A stretch of DNA of 28,083 bases from Candidatus Thorarchaeota archaeon SMTZ1-83 (GTDB lineage: Archaea > Asgardarchaeota > Thorarchaeia > Thorarchaeales > Thorarchaeaceae), in contig LRSK01000074.1 of NCBI GenBank assembly GCA_001563325.1, forward strand, positions 1 through 28,083, given 5' to 3'. Each line of letters begins with the position of its first letter. Within the stretch, counting starts at the first letter, position 1. This document shows positions 7,706 through 16,412 of the stretch, one piece after another. Made by a program: the position numbers and the translations under genes. The notes below the pieces were generated by a model. That model was given only the letters and a program-made list of their open reading frames with translations. It did not search any database and was not told the origin of the DNA.

Positions 7706-8623
7706 ATGATTCGAGCCGTCGATGTTACCAAGGAATTCAAGGATGTCATTGCCGTGGACAATGTATCCCTTGATGTTCCCAAGGGAACGATTCTGGGGAT
7801 GGTTGGTCCCAACGGCGCGGGCAAGACCACACTTGTACGGATGATGGTAGGGATTCTGCCGCCGACAAGTGGGACATGCTTCATTGGTGACAAACAGTCG
7901 AACCAGCTAACTGCTGACGAGCGTGCCCGCACAGGCTACATGACACAGCTCAAATCGCTCTACCCCGATCTGACTGCGAGAGAGAATCTCGATTTCTTTG
8001 CAGCCAGCTATGGTGTCAAGGACTCAAAGAGAAGAAATGATCTGGTTGAACAAGCCGCCAGACTAACGCGAATCACTAAGTCATTAGACCGTACGGTCGA
8101 TGTGCTCAGTGGTGGTACAGTGCAACGAGTGAGCCTTGCCTGTGCTATAACCCATGATCCTGATTTGATATTCTTGGATGAGCCTACAGTCGGTGTCAGT
8201 CCAGACCTCCGATTGGAATTCTGGGAGTATTTCCATTCTCTGGCTAACACAGGGAAAACAATCGTCATGACAACGCACTACCTTGATGAAGCGACTAGAT
8301 GCGACAATGTCGCCATGATCTTTGAAGGAAAGCTAATTGCCCATGGTCCTCCAGAGGACCTGATTGGTTCACTCCCTCTAGAGAGCACAATTACTGGTAG
8401 TATTGACCCTGACGATTCTCCTCAACTCAGAAACATATTGGAGAGCATAGCTCCTGTTGAAATCAGAGGGAAGCGGTTCATAGTGGCCTCAGCAGGCAGT
8501 GATGTCAAGTTCAGAATATTCCAAGCTTTGACAAAAGCGAACTTCCAGGTAAAGGACATTGTTGTGAAACAACCCGGTCTTGAGGAAGCCTTCGCCCATT
8601 ATGTCAGGAGGACCAGACAATGA
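7706..8623 (+). CDS. ABC exporter ATP-binding protein (ABC-2 type)
   Basis: Cytoplasmic ATPase of 305 residues that drives the permease encoded next to it. Walker A GPNGAGKT is at 34-41, signature LSGGT at 134-138 (usual LSGGQ), Walker B IFLDEP ends near 160, and the H-loop His is at 191. The D-loop reads VGVSPD rather than the usual VGLDPE/VGVDPE, so the conserved Asp is Ser. A C-terminal extension after about 240 is typical of drug/antibiotic-type exporter ATPases. The ATG at 7706 has GGAGG 8 bases upstream. An in-frame ATG at 7691 and a GTG at 7604 are weaker alternatives. It overlaps the permease by ATGA. The cargo is unknown. Confidence 0.9.
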   Translation: MIRAVDVTKEFKDVIAVDNVSLDVPKGTILGMVGPNGAGKTTLVRMMVGILPPTSGTCFIGDKQSNQLTADERARTGYMTQLKSLYPDLTARENLDFFAASYGVKDSKRRNDLVEQAARLTRITKSLDRTVDVLSGGTVQRVSLACAITHDPDLIFLDEPTVGVSPDLRLEFWEYFHSLANTGKTIVMTTHYLDEATRCDNVAMIFEGKLIAHGPPEDLIGSLPLESTITGSIDPDDSPQLRNILESIAPVEIRGKRFIVASAGSDVKFRIFQALTKANFQVKDIVVKQPGLEEAFAHYVRRTRQ

Positions 8624-10110
8624 GTCGCAATATAAGCTCTCACCGTATTGGTTCGATTATGCGGAGAATCTTCCGTCAGATTCGTCGAGACCGACCGACT
8701 CTCGGTCTAATGATAATTGCACCACTCCTAATCACATTCCTATGGTCATTCATACTTTCAGGAGAGGTTGCGAATGTCCCAACAGCTGTGTGCATCCAAG
8801 ATACGCCCCTTGAAGAAAACCTCGGAACCGCTGTATCGTTTCTATTCGAAGAAAATGAGAATGTCACTGTCTTTGAAAGAACTCGTGCAGATGCTTTCAA
8901 TGATATTGGAGAATCGATTCAAGCCGTTCTCTTCTTGCCTTTCAATCTCACAGAGGGTCTGCTAAAGGGAGCAAATGTCACACTCGAATTGCATGTCAAT
9001 GTAACTAGTGAGATGGAGGCCAACTACATTCTGGCGATGATAGGTAATGTGACTACACAGGCTGCCAGTGAAGTATTCGGAAGTAGAGGCGTTGAGATAC
9101 AACAAAACATATCGTTCTCAGTACCACTTCCACCAAGCCCTTTTGACCTCTCATTCAATCTGTCACTTGTCAATGAAGATGTTGGATTCACAACTACGAT
9201 TGGTGCGATCTTAGAAGACAACTTGTCTGATAATGGCAATGTGTCTATCATCATGTGTGATAACCGTGAAGAAGTTGTCGAGTTCCTCGAAACCAGATCC
9301 GTTGTAGTAGGGATATATGTGGGTTCTAATCTCACAAAGGCCACGATCAACGGAGAAGACCAACCCGTTGAGCTATTCGTGAATGGCATACAGACTGCAG
9401 AAGCTGCTTCAGCACTAACAGCAATTCAGATGTCTCTTTCTGAATCAATCGCACAAGCTTTTGGACGAGAGAGTGAAGCCAATGTCAATCTCACATATGT
9501 CTATGGAGAAGCTGGAATGTCAATGATTGAAATCATGGGTCCAGCTATTATTGGCTTCATGGGCGTGTTCTTCGGATTTCTGATTCCAGGAATCTTCTTC
9601 TTGCGAGAGAGACAGCAAGGCACACTGGAGAGAATGCAGAGTACGCCTTTAACAGATATCGAGATTGTACTCGGGTATTCGGTTGCGTTCATCGGAGTGC
9701 TCCTAGTCCAGACGACAGTCATTAGCGCTGTTGTAATCTATATCTCTCCACGAATACTCTCGTCCATCTTATTGTTGATTCCATTGGTCGTACTCTTAGC
9801 CATAGGATCTGTCACGCTAGCACTTGCTATTTCATATCGGATGAAGAATGAACTTCAAGTGATACAGCTCATGCTTGTATTCATCCTTCCCCAGATGTTC
9901 CTATCCGGACTCTTGTTCCCCCTGAGTCAAATGCCATCATATATCGCCATGCTACCCTATATCTTTCCTCTCACATATTATGTGGAAGCAGCGAGAGCCG
10001 TGGCCTTCTACAATTCCACGCTATTGGATGAGATTGTACCAGTGATGATCATGATTCTATATTGCCTGCTTGGCATCCTAGCATCTGTCGCCAAACGTTC
10101 AGAGAAGTGA
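8620..10110 (+). CDS. ABC-2 type exporter permease with large extracellular domain
   Basis: Membrane partner of the preceding ATPase, 496 residues. It has one helix at about 28-47, then a long extracellular domain (about 50-300) with roughly a dozen N-x-S/T sequons. Five hydrophobic segments follow: about 306-328, 350-372, 376-402, 412-440 and 470-490. The linker RERQQGTLERMQSTPL (from about 328) is the characteristic ABC-2 permease element between the second helix and the core. The architecture matches the YhhJ/DrrB-like one-plus-five layout. The start overlaps the ATPase stop (ATGA), so translation is coupled. The substrate cannot be told from sequence; lipid, drug or peptide export are all possible. 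Confidence 0.88.
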   Translation: MSRNISSHRIGSIMRRIFRQIRRDRPTLGLMIIAPLLITFLWSFILSGEVANVPTAVCIQDTPLEENLGTAVSFLFEENENVTVFERTRADAFNDIGESIQAVLFLPFNLTEGLLKGANVTLELHVNVTSEMEANYILAMIGNVTTQAASEVFGSRGVEIQQNISFSVPLPPSPFDLSFNLSLVNEDVGFTTTIGAILEDNLSDNGNVSIIMCDNREEVVEFLETRSVVVGIYVGSNLTKATINGEDQPVELFVNGIQTAEAASALTAIQMSLSESIAQAFGRESEANVNLTYVYGEAGMSMIEIMGPAIIGFMGVFFGFLIPGIFFLRERQQGTLERMQSTPLTDIEIVLGYSVAFIGVLLVQTTVISAVVIYISPRILSSILLLIPLVVLLAIGSVTLALAISYRMKNELQVIQLMLVFILPQMFLSGLLFPLSQMPSYIAMLPYIFPLTYYVEAARAVAFYNSTLLDEIVPVMIMILYCLLGILASVAKRSEK

Positions 10111-10288
10111 ATCATCATGAAGGCATGGCTCTCAACGGGGGCTCAATTGAAACCCTCATAAATTCCAAGAAGCTCGAAGACGAACTCAGAGGTAAGGAAT
10201 AGAGCCTAGAGTAGTTGGAATGAGTAAGTTTCCGCACTTGCGCCGTTACGGTAGATTATATCCTCTTCTGAGAATCAAATTCAAGCGT

Positions 10289-10318
10289 GGTCAAGGAATA
10301 TTGACTTGTTGGTCAAGG
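10289..10318. promoter_or_regulatory. Regular GTCAA/TTGAC operator array before the winged-helix regulator
   Basis: Three half-sites lie on an exact 11-base pitch: GTCAA (10290-10294), TTGAC (10301-10305) and GTCAA (10312-10316), each separated by 6 bases. The outer two sit in a direct repeat GGTCAAGG (10289-10296 and 10311-10318). The array ends 13 bases before the regulator ATG, where bound protein would block initiation. A possible TATA element (GATTATATCC, about 10254-10263) lies upstream. Autoregulation by the encoded protein is the natural guess. Confidence 0.5.
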
Positions 10319-10331
10319 TTGATAGAATAAT

Positions 10332-10829
10332 ATGCAGGCTTACCAAGTCATAAGTGATGAAAGAATGAGCTCGGATGAAGTGTTTGAAGCAATCTCTCAC
10401 CCTTTGAGAATAGACATTCTAAAGACTCTCTCAAAGAAGCCTACAGGATTTGCAGACCTTAAGAGGGAACTACGGATTTCAAGCAGTGGCCTCTTGGATT
10501 TTCATCTCAAGAAGATGGCACCTATTGTAGAGAGGGATAGTGATGGACTCTATGCTCTTAATCAAGCAGGTTTCGCTGCACTATATGCAGTGAACGTTGT
10601 TTCTCGAAAGGGCTGGCAGAGAAGATCCTTCTTCATCAATATAGGCACATACATTGTGATGAATGTCTACATGTGGTTTGCAGTACCCGAGTTCTTTCTT
10701 CTGGTACTTGTCCCCACGACCGCATGGACTCTCTTCTATGCCTACTGGTCAATAGTCAAGAGAAGGGTTCACCTAGCAGGACGAGAAAATCAGGATAGGA
10801 AAACTGGAGACGAAAATCAAAATGAGTAA
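10332..10829 (+). CDS. Membrane-bound winged-helix (ArsR-like) transcriptional regulator
   Basis: A 165-residue protein with an N-terminal winged-helix DNA-binding domain (about 14-80), recognisable from SHPLRIDILKTLSKKPTGF and the following helix-turn-helix, wing and YALNQAG strand. Two hydrophobic helices (about 100-118 and 120-140) and a charged tail follow. The DNA-binding part should therefore be tethered to the inner face of the membrane. It is first in an operon with an ABC ATPase (8-base overlap) and permease, so it probably controls that exporter and may sense membrane stress or the cargo. No Cys/His metal site is visible. The start at 10332 lacks a clear ribosome site; M12 at 10365 is an alternative. 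Confidence 0.8.
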   Translation: MQAYQVISDERMSSDEVFEAISHPLRIDILKTLSKKPTGFADLKRELRISSSGLLDFHLKKMAPIVERDSDGLYALNQAGFAALYAVNVVSRKGWQRRSFFINIGTYIVMNVYMWFAVPEFFLLVLVPTTAWTLFYAYWSIVKRRVHLAGRENQDRKTGDENQNE

Positions 10830-11601
10830 TGCAGTTATCATGAGAAATGTTGTGAAATCCTTCGGAGAATTAATAGCTGTAAATGAGGTTTCATTTGAAG
10901 TTAGAGAAGGAGAGATCTTTGGAATCCTTGGACCCAATGGAGCTGGGAAGACGACAGCTATCAAAGTCCTGATGGGACTATTGGATCCAGACTCTGGCTC
11001 AGCAGAGGTCTTCGGAATCAGTTCGAGTGAAGATCCTATTGGTGTGAAGCGCATTGTTGGATATGTGCCTGAGGAACAGCAGCTATACGAATCCCTAACA
11101 CCCAGAGAGATTTTCGAGTTCATAGCTTCGGTAAGAGAGCTACCCGAGGAGAAGGCGAGCAAGCGAGTAGAGGAGTTCGTTCGTGCGCTTGATTTTGAGA
11201 AGTATTATGACTCAATGGTCGTGACTCTCTCTCAAGGCAATAAGCAAAAGGCACTGCTGATTGCAGCGCTCATCCACAAACCCAAGCTTCTGATTCTGGA
11301 CGAGCCATTCTCCGGACTTGATGTCCGTACAGCTTCAATCATGAAGGACGTTATCAAGATTCACGCTGAGAATGGGGGCTCTGTCTTACTGAGCACTCAT
11401 ATCATGGAAGTAGCTGAGGCAATGTGTGATCGTGTAGGAATCCTTGATGAAGGTAAACTAGTTGCTGTAGGCACACTTGAAGAACTACGAGATGTTTCAC
11501 AGAGAGAAGGTGCTACTCTGGAGAAGGTGTTTCTTGCGTTGACTGAACAAGAGGATGAAGTACGCGAGGGCATTGACCAACTCAGGGAGGCCCTTGCATA
11601 G
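10822..11601 (+). CDS. ABC exporter ATP-binding protein
   Basis: ATPase subunit of 259 residues for the permease that follows. Walker A GPNGAGKT is at 37-44, signature LSQGN at 136-140 (a common variant in ABC-2 exporters), Walker B LLILDEP ends at 162, D-loop SGLD follows, and the H-loop His is at 193. The length and short C-terminal tail suit CcmA/NatA-like exporters. The start overlaps the regulator gene by 8 bases with GGAG upstream, so expression should be coupled to the regulator. The substrate is unknown. Confidence 0.92.
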   Translation: MSNAVIMRNVVKSFGELIAVNEVSFEVREGEIFGILGPNGAGKTTAIKVLMGLLDPDSGSAEVFGISSSEDPIGVKRIVGYVPEEQQLYESLTPREIFEFIASVRELPEEKASKRVEEFVRALDFEKYYDSMVVTLSQGNKQKALLIAALIHKPKLLILDEPFSGLDVRTASIMKDVIKIHAENGGSVLLSTHIMEVAEAMCDRVGILDEGKLVAVGTLEELRDVSQREGATLEKVFLALTEQEDEVREGIDQLREALA

Positions 11602-13244
11602 TGAAATTCTCTGAGCGATGGAGACTTGCAGGAATCATATCAGCAGAGGTGAGGTTCAAGGGATATCTGGAGATGAATCCGACTAACCTTGCGCGTGTGA
11701 AAGAGAATCCTCAGAAAATCGCTCGAAGCATCAAGTCCAACAGCAGATTCAGCACTTTCATAACGACTGCTCTCGTATTCTCCCTAGCCGTCTTAACTGC
11801 AGTCATGGCCTTTGTAGATGATACAATCGGTGTTCCCCAAACGCGTTTGGCAGTGGGTCTCTCAATCTTCCTGGTTCTCAGCTTTGTACTGCTGATATTT
11901 CTCAATCTATCAGTAACAACTGGCTTCTTCTCTGCGGATGTCATCAGTTTCCCAGCAACCCTGCCATTGAGCAAGAGGAATCTCGATGAATTGTCACTAT
12001 TGGCATTCATCAGAGTATTCATCGCTCCGACAATATTGATCCTTACAATCTTTCCTATAATCACGCTTATTGCAATTGGACCGGGTCCTGCCCTTGTGGC
12101 GCTCGCAGGGTGTGCAGCAACAGTTTCCCTGGCGATAGGTGCGTTGACAAAGATGGCCATTTGGTTTCGTAAGAAATCCCATCAGGTGGACGGCTCAAGA
12201 ATGAATGCTGTAGTCAGAATCTCAGCATCCTTGGGATTGGCACTTGGAATGGTTGTGGCATTTAGCATGGGTAGCTGGCTGCCTTCCTTAATTCACTTCA
12301 TTGCTGACCTGACCATTGGAATGGGCACTCAAGGATCTTCACTTCTAGCTTTGCTCTTTCCATTCTCCTTTGGATTCTTGGCATCTGCTATTCAGTTTGG
12401 TCTGCTGGTCCCGTCTACCACCATACTTGCAGCTTTGGGTGCCTCAGCTCTATACGCATTTCTAGCAATCTTGTCTTATCGGCGAACAGGTAACGCACTC
12501 CAACACATCACGGTAGGAGGAGTATCAAGTAGAAGAACCCTGGAATTGCGTGATATCAACGTAAATACGAGTACAGCTCTAAGGTCAATCATTAGCAAAG
12601 ACCTCAAGCTAGCAACACGGAACATTGGTTCTTCATTCGTGTTCATCATTCCCCTTTTCCTCGTTGTCTTCATCTATCCTATGATGGCAGGATGGTCACA
12701 GAGCGAAGCATTACGAAGCCTCACTGCTCTCATCTCGGTGGAGTATGGCAATTTCTTCGGCGGAATAACTATAATCTCTGTCATGATGTTCGACACTCAA
12801 GGTGCTTCAATTCAGGCAGGACTACCGATCAAATCGAGGGAAGTATTGAATGCCAAGGTTACCATGGCCATGTTTCCCTACGTGGGATCAATGATTATGG
12901 TTTCCTTTCTCCTGTCAATGTTCCCGTTGACATCGCCGCTGATACCCCTCATTCCACTGATTCAGATTCCGTGTGGGTATACCATCTCAATAGCTGTAGG
13001 TGCCTTCACATATTGGAAGCGAGGTGGAGGTCGCGCTGTTTCCATTAGTGTGGTGGCAGATACTGGAATGACATTCCTGGCCGCAGTCATTGGAGCATTA
13101 GTTGGTTTCGTGCCTCTAGTTGGCTATGGAGTGGCTATGATTCTTACTGGGAATCACATTGTCAGTCTGGCGACCCAGTCTGCAATAATGGTCATGGAGC
13201 TAATCTTGGTTCAAAGCCAAGTGCCCAAGCTATTGAAGGATTAA
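11601..13244 (+). CDS. ABC-2 type multi-pass permease
   Basis: Highly hydrophobic protein of 547 residues with about a dozen predicted membrane helices and an N-terminal cytoplasmic stretch of about 45 residues. Helices occur in pairs from about 48 onward. A central cytoplasmic loop near 290-335 (TGNALQH ... LELRDINV) separates two halves. It begins at a GTG sharing one base with the ATPase stop, with GGGAGG 10 bases upstream, so the pair is translationally coupled. The layout resembles archaeal NatB/large ABC-2 permeases. The substrate is not deducible. Confidence 0.85.
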   Translation: MKFSERWRLAGIISAEVRFKGYLEMNPTNLARVKENPQKIARSIKSNSRFSTFITTALVFSLAVLTAVMAFVDDTIGVPQTRLAVGLSIFLVLSFVLLIFLNLSVTTGFFSADVISFPATLPLSKRNLDELSLLAFIRVFIAPTILILTIFPIITLIAIGPGPALVALAGCAATVSLAIGALTKMAIWFRKKSHQVDGSRMNAVVRISASLGLALGMVVAFSMGSWLPSLIHFIADLTIGMGTQGSSLLALLFPFSFGFLASAIQFGLLVPSTTILAALGASALYAFLAILSYRRTGNALQHITVGGVSSRRTLELRDINVNTSTALRSIISKDLKLATRNIGSSFVFIIPLFLVVFIYPMMAGWSQSEALRSLTALISVEYGNFFGGITIISVMMFDTQGASIQAGLPIKSREVLNAKVTMAMFPYVGSMIMVSFLLSMFPLTSPLIPLIPLIQIPCGYTISIAVGAFTYWKRGGGRAVSISVVADTGMTFLAAVIGALVGFVPLVGYGVAMILTGNHIVSLATQSAIMVMELILVQSQVPKLLKD

Positions 13245-13267
13245 CTGAATTAGCTGCACTTGGCGAA

Positions 13268-13278
13268 GCTTAAAATAC
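13268..13278 (+). promoter_or_regulatory. TATA-like promoter of the epimerase gene
   Basis: GCTTAAAATAC lies 63 bases before the epimerase ATG at 13341, just after the end of the exporter operon. Start of transcription would fall near 13300. Confidence 0.4.
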
Positions 13279-13340
13279 GTGGACTCGGGCCAGTCCATTG
13301 AATCTGCAATCATGCAGTAGAATCAAAGGATGGCATAAAC

Positions 13341-13997
13341 ATGAAGCCACTGTTGGCACCGTCAATACTATCTGCGGACTTTGCAAACTTGGAGAGAGAT
13401 ATCAAGGCCGCTGAGAAAGGAGGAGCAGACTACTTCCACTTGGACATCATGGACGGTCATTTCGTGCCGAATATCTCGTATGGACCAATGATTGCAGAAA
13501 CAATGAAGCGTATCACCGATGTGCCCCTTGATGCTCACTTGATGATAACGAAGCCACGAGAGTATATACCGAAGTTCCTTGATGCCGGAGTAGAGATAAT
13601 CTATCCGCATGTCGAAGCTTCATACGACGTCTACCGAACAGTCCAGCTCATCACTGACTTAGGTGGGATAGCTGGAATCACGCTAAACCCCGGAACACCC
13701 ATCGCAGCCGTTGAGCCACTACTGGATCAGATAGACTCCGTTCTCATCATGTCAGTATGCCCAGGATTCGGTGGCCAGGAGTTCATTCCGTCATCTATGG
13801 GGAGAATCACTCAGCTTCGGGAGCTCTTGGATGAGCACAAGCCACAGGTACGCGTCGCTATCGATGGCGGCGTTAGCCTAGACAACATCGCCAAGTTGAG
13901 AAAGACTGGAGCTGACTTTTTTATCGCTGGTTCAGCAGTCTTCGGTGCGAAGGACATTGAGGGCACCGTGAGGGCGATGAAGAGGGCCATGGTGTGA
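13341..13997 (+). CDS. rpe: Ribulose-phosphate 3-epimerase
   Basis: Interconverts ribulose 5-phosphate and xylulose 5-phosphate in the non-oxidative pentose phosphate pathway; cytosolic TIM barrel. At 218 residues it has the family length. Metal and catalytic ligands fall in the expected motifs: H33 and D35 in [14 protein letters not shown]66 in LDAHLM, D175 in AIDGGV. The phosphate-binding PGFGGQ loop (141-146) is intact, preceded by Cys where many homologues have Asn or Glu. The ATG follows AAGGATGG. The next gene is a transaldolase, which acts in the same pathway. No transketolase is seen in the window. Confidence 0.96.
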   Translation: MKPLLAPSILSADFANLERDIKAAEKGGADYFHLDIMDGHFVPNISYGPMIAETMKRITDVPLDAHLMITKPREYIPKFLDAGVEIIYPHVEASYDVYRTVQLITDLGGIAGITLNPGTPIAAVEPLLDQIDSVLIMSVCPGFGGQEFIPSSMGRITQLRELLDEHKPQVRVAIDGGVSLDNIAKLRKTGADFFIAGSAVFGAKDIEGTVRAMKRAMV

Positions 13998-14030
13998 TAC
14001 ACTCTGGTGTGTTGAGCCCAACAGTCAACG

Positions 14031-14038
14031 TAATATAC
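14031..14038 (+). promoter_or_regulatory. Possible TATA box of the transaldolase gene
   Basis: TAATATAC lies 49 bases before the transaldolase ATG at 14087, in the short gap after the epimerase stop. The gene may therefore be expressed both from the epimerase promoter and from its own. Confidence 0.4.
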
Positions 14039-14086
14039 AAGCTTGGGGACACTCCAGCTGGTTCAGACTATCAAGAGCTGGTCATA

Positions 14087-14734
14087 ATGAAGTTCTTCAT
14101 CGATACTGCAAACGTAGAAGCAATCCGAAAGGCTCACGAGAGAGGCGTGGTTGACGGTGTGACCACAAACCCTTCACTTGTAGCCAAGGAGGGCAAAGAC
14201 TTTCGAAAGATAGTGGATGAGATTGCCTCTTTCGTGAAGGGGCCCATTAGTCTTGAGGTTGTCAGTGAAGATGCTGACGGCATGGTCAAGGAAGCGAGAG
14301 AGCTCAACGGATGGATTGATAATGCAGCCATCAAGATACCGTTGACATGGGAAGGTCTCAAGGCCACCAAGGCTTGTGCTGATGAGGGTATCAAGATAAA
14401 CGTCACACTCTGCTTCAGTGCAAACCAAGCGATTCTTGCAGCAAAGGCGGGTGCGACCTTTGTGTCACCTTTCATCGGAAGACTGGATGACATAGGTCAC
14501 ACAGGAATGGAACTGATAGAGAGTATTGTCCAAATCTACTCCAACTATGCCTTCGATACAGAGGTCATCGTTGCTAGCATAAGACATCCTATACATGTGT
14601 ATGAGGCAGCAATGTTGGGCGCCGACATAGCGACCATTCCGCCAGCAGTGCTGGATAAGATGGTCAAACATCCGCTGACTGACATCGGAATTGAGAGATT
14701 CTTGGCTGATTGGGAGAAGGTGCCTAAGAAGTAG
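14087..14734 (+). CDS. tal: Small transaldolase (TalC / fructose-6-phosphate aldolase family)
   Basis: Transfers a dihydroxyacetone unit between sugar phosphates through a Schiff base. The 215 residues match the short decameric TalC/FSA group. Key signs are MKFFIDTAN at the start, DGVTTNPSL (23-31) and the Schiff-base lysine K83 in [26 protein letters not shown] has Phe where fructose-6-phosphate aldolases carry the Tyr that separates aldolase from transaldolase activity, so transaldolase is favoured. The start is placed at MKFFIDTAN, where the family begins; a longer frame from 13994 adds 31 residues of no family character. With the upstream epimerase it supports pentose phosphate interconversion. 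Confidence 0.93.
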   Translation: MKFFIDTANVEAIRKAHERGVVDGVTTNPSLVAKEGKDFRKIVDEIASFVKGPISLEVVSEDADGMVKEARELNGWIDNAAIKIPLTWEGLKATKACADEGIKINVTLCFSANQAILAAKAGATFVSPFIGRLDDIGHTGMELIESIVQIYSNYAFDTEVIVASIRHPIHVYEAAMLGADIATIPPAVLDKMVKHPLTDIGIERFLADWEKVPKK

Positions 14735-14783
14735 AAAGGGAAAACAGTAATCTGATACCATCAGGTTGTCAAAACATGACCGA

Positions 14784-14808
14784 CCTGTCAAAGACAGGCA
14801 TATATGCC
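14784..14808. promoter_or_regulatory. Nested palindromes at the amidohydrolase/mutL promoter
   Basis: A perfect 12-base palindrome GGCATATATGCC (14797-14808) contains a good TATA element, 33-44 bases before the amidohydrolase ATG. It overlaps by two bases an inverted repeat, CCTGTC (14784-14789) and GACAGG (14793-14798), with a 3-base spacer. A repressor bound here would compete with TATA-binding protein. Alternatively the stem could mark the 3' end of the transaldolase message. Confidence 0.45.
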
Positions 14809-14840
14809 AACGAACCTCTTGGACCAGGGGCGAATAGAAA

Positions 14841-16403
14841 ATGATGGAACTTGAGGCGGATCTTGTCGTCATCAACGGGAATATCATAACGCTGGACCCT
14901 CAGAACCCACATGTGACGGCGCTTGCAGTCAAGAGTTACAAGATTCTTGCCATGGGAGATGACGACCAGCTATTCCATCTGGTTCCCAATGCAACAAGAG
15001 TGCTTGACTTGGGAGGGAAGACAGTCATTCCTGGTTTTATAGACGCCCACACTCATCTGACAAGCGACGGGATTCGCCAAAGCCATGTAAGGCTCCACTC
15101 AGCTGAGTCGCTAGAACAAGCCATTGAAATCCTCAAAGAGGCAGTTCCTGACTACGAGCCTGGGGAATGGATTCAGGCCTACGGCTGGGATGAAAGCCAA
15201 TGGCCCAAGAGACGGTATCTGAACGCCAGAGACCTGGATAAGGTGAGCAAGAAGCATCCTATATTCGCTACAAGGATTGATGGACATCTAGTTTCGGTCA
15301 ATACGCCAGGATTCCAGAAACTGGGAATCCCTCTTGACCTAGAGGGCGTCATGAAGAGCAAGAAGGGAGAACCCACTGGGGTTCTCAAGGACATAGAGGG
15401 CGTCTATGACAAGATTCGACCTGATGCTGAAACTATTCGTGCGGGAATTGTGGACGGCAACCATATGGCGAATTCACTGGGAATCACAACAGCAGTTGAC
15501 AATGCCGCGGCAGGTACTCTGAGGCATGTAAGAGACCTGGAAAAGGAAGACCGGCTGACAGTTCGAATGGTGCTCAACCCTCCTGTTGAACAGATGAATC
15601 ACATGATTAGGCTCGGGCTCACCTCGGGAATGGGGAGCCCACTTGTGAGGATAGGCGGTGTCAAGATCTTCACTGATGGCTCCATTGGGGCTGCCACGGC
15701 TGCCTTATCCAAGCCGTATAAGGGACAGAAAGACAACACGGGAATGCTCCTTCTTGAGAAACGTAGATACTCCCAGATCATAAGGAGGGCAATAAAATAC
15801 GACATCCAGACCGTAACGCACGCGATTGGTGATGCAGCCATTGAGATGGTCATAACCGCGTTCGAAGAGTTGCCTAAGAGTCTCAAGTCGAAACTGAGAG
15901 ACCAGCGACATCGTATCGAACACGCTGAGATGATAAACGAGTGGCAGATACGGAGAGCCGTAGGGCTGGGACTCATCCTTTCCATGCAGCCCAACTTTGT
16001 GGCAGTATGGCAACTAGAGGGTGGTCTCTACGAAGACAGATTCGATGACGAACGTGTTCGAGGCATGAACATGTTCAGAGCCGCGCTCGACAATGGTGGC
16101 AGACTCTGCTTTGGTTCCGACGGCATGCCTTACGGGCCGCTTTACGGCATATGGGCGGCCACTACCCACCCCAACCCGAGGGTTAGGCTAAACGTGGAAG
16201 AGGCTCTGAGATGCTACACGCTAGAGGGCGCATATGCGTCCTTCATGGAGCATACGGTTGGAAGCCTCACAGTCGGAAAGAGAGCGGATTTCGTAGTGTT
16301 ATCAGACAACATTCTCGACTTGCCTCCAGAGAAGATTAAGGACATACAAGTGGACATGACCGTGGTCGGAGGGATTATCGAGTATTCTTCTTTGGGAACC
16401 TGA
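14841..16403 (+). CDS. YtcJ-like metal-dependent amidohydrolase (Amidohydro_3 family)
   Basis: Predicted cytosolic hydrolase of 520 residues acting on an amide, formamide or ring C-N bond; the substrate is unknown. The composite beta-sandwich edge and TIM barrel are typical: ADLVVINGNIITLDP at the N-terminus, GFIDAHTHL with metal ligands H70 and H72, THAIGD (H326), HRIEHAEM (H357/H360) and FGSDGMPYGP (D426). VGKRADFVVLSDN at about 477-489 closes the family pattern. The ATG at 14841 follows AGGGGCG. The gene ends 9 bases before mutL, so the two are probably co-transcribed. A functional link with repair is not obvious. Confidence 0.9.
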   Translation: MMELEADLVVINGNIITLDPQNPHVTALAVKSYKILAMGDDDQLFHLVPNATRVLDLGGKTVIPGFIDAHTHLTSDGIRQSHVRLHSAESLEQAIEILKEAVPDYEPGEWIQAYGWDESQWPKRRYLNARDLDKVSKKHPIFATRIDGHLVSVNTPGFQKLGIPLDLEGVMKSKKGEPTGVLKDIEGVYDKIRPDAETIRAGIVDGNHMANSLGITTAVDNAAAGTLRHVRDLEKEDRLTVRMVLNPPVEQMNHMIRLGLTSGMGSPLVRIGGVKIFTDGSIGAATAALSKPYKGQKDNTGMLLLEKRRYSQIIRRAIKYDIQTVTHAIGDAAIEMVITAFEELPKSLKSKLRDQRHRIEHAEMINEWQIRRAVGLGLILSMQPNFVAVWQLEGGLYEDRFDDERVRGMNMFRAALDNGGRLCFGSDGMPYGPLYGIWAATTHPNPRVRLNVEEALRCYTLEGAYASFMEHTVGSLTVGKRADFVVLSDNILDLPPEKIKDIQVDMTVVGGIIEYSSLGT

Positions 16404-16412
16404 GGTGACCCA

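Noticed and set aside
7638..7709. A 23-codon frame (MVTMLDKHDAAD...) overlapping the ABC ATPase start by ATGA
   Set aside because: The overlap is neat, but the ribosome site is poor, the peptide has no recognisable features, and it is too short to judge without comparison.
10107..10202. A 31-residue frame (GTG or inner ATG at 10125) after the first permease
   Set aside because: It overlaps the permease stop but has no ribosome site; it may be a gene remnant. Nothing supports expression.
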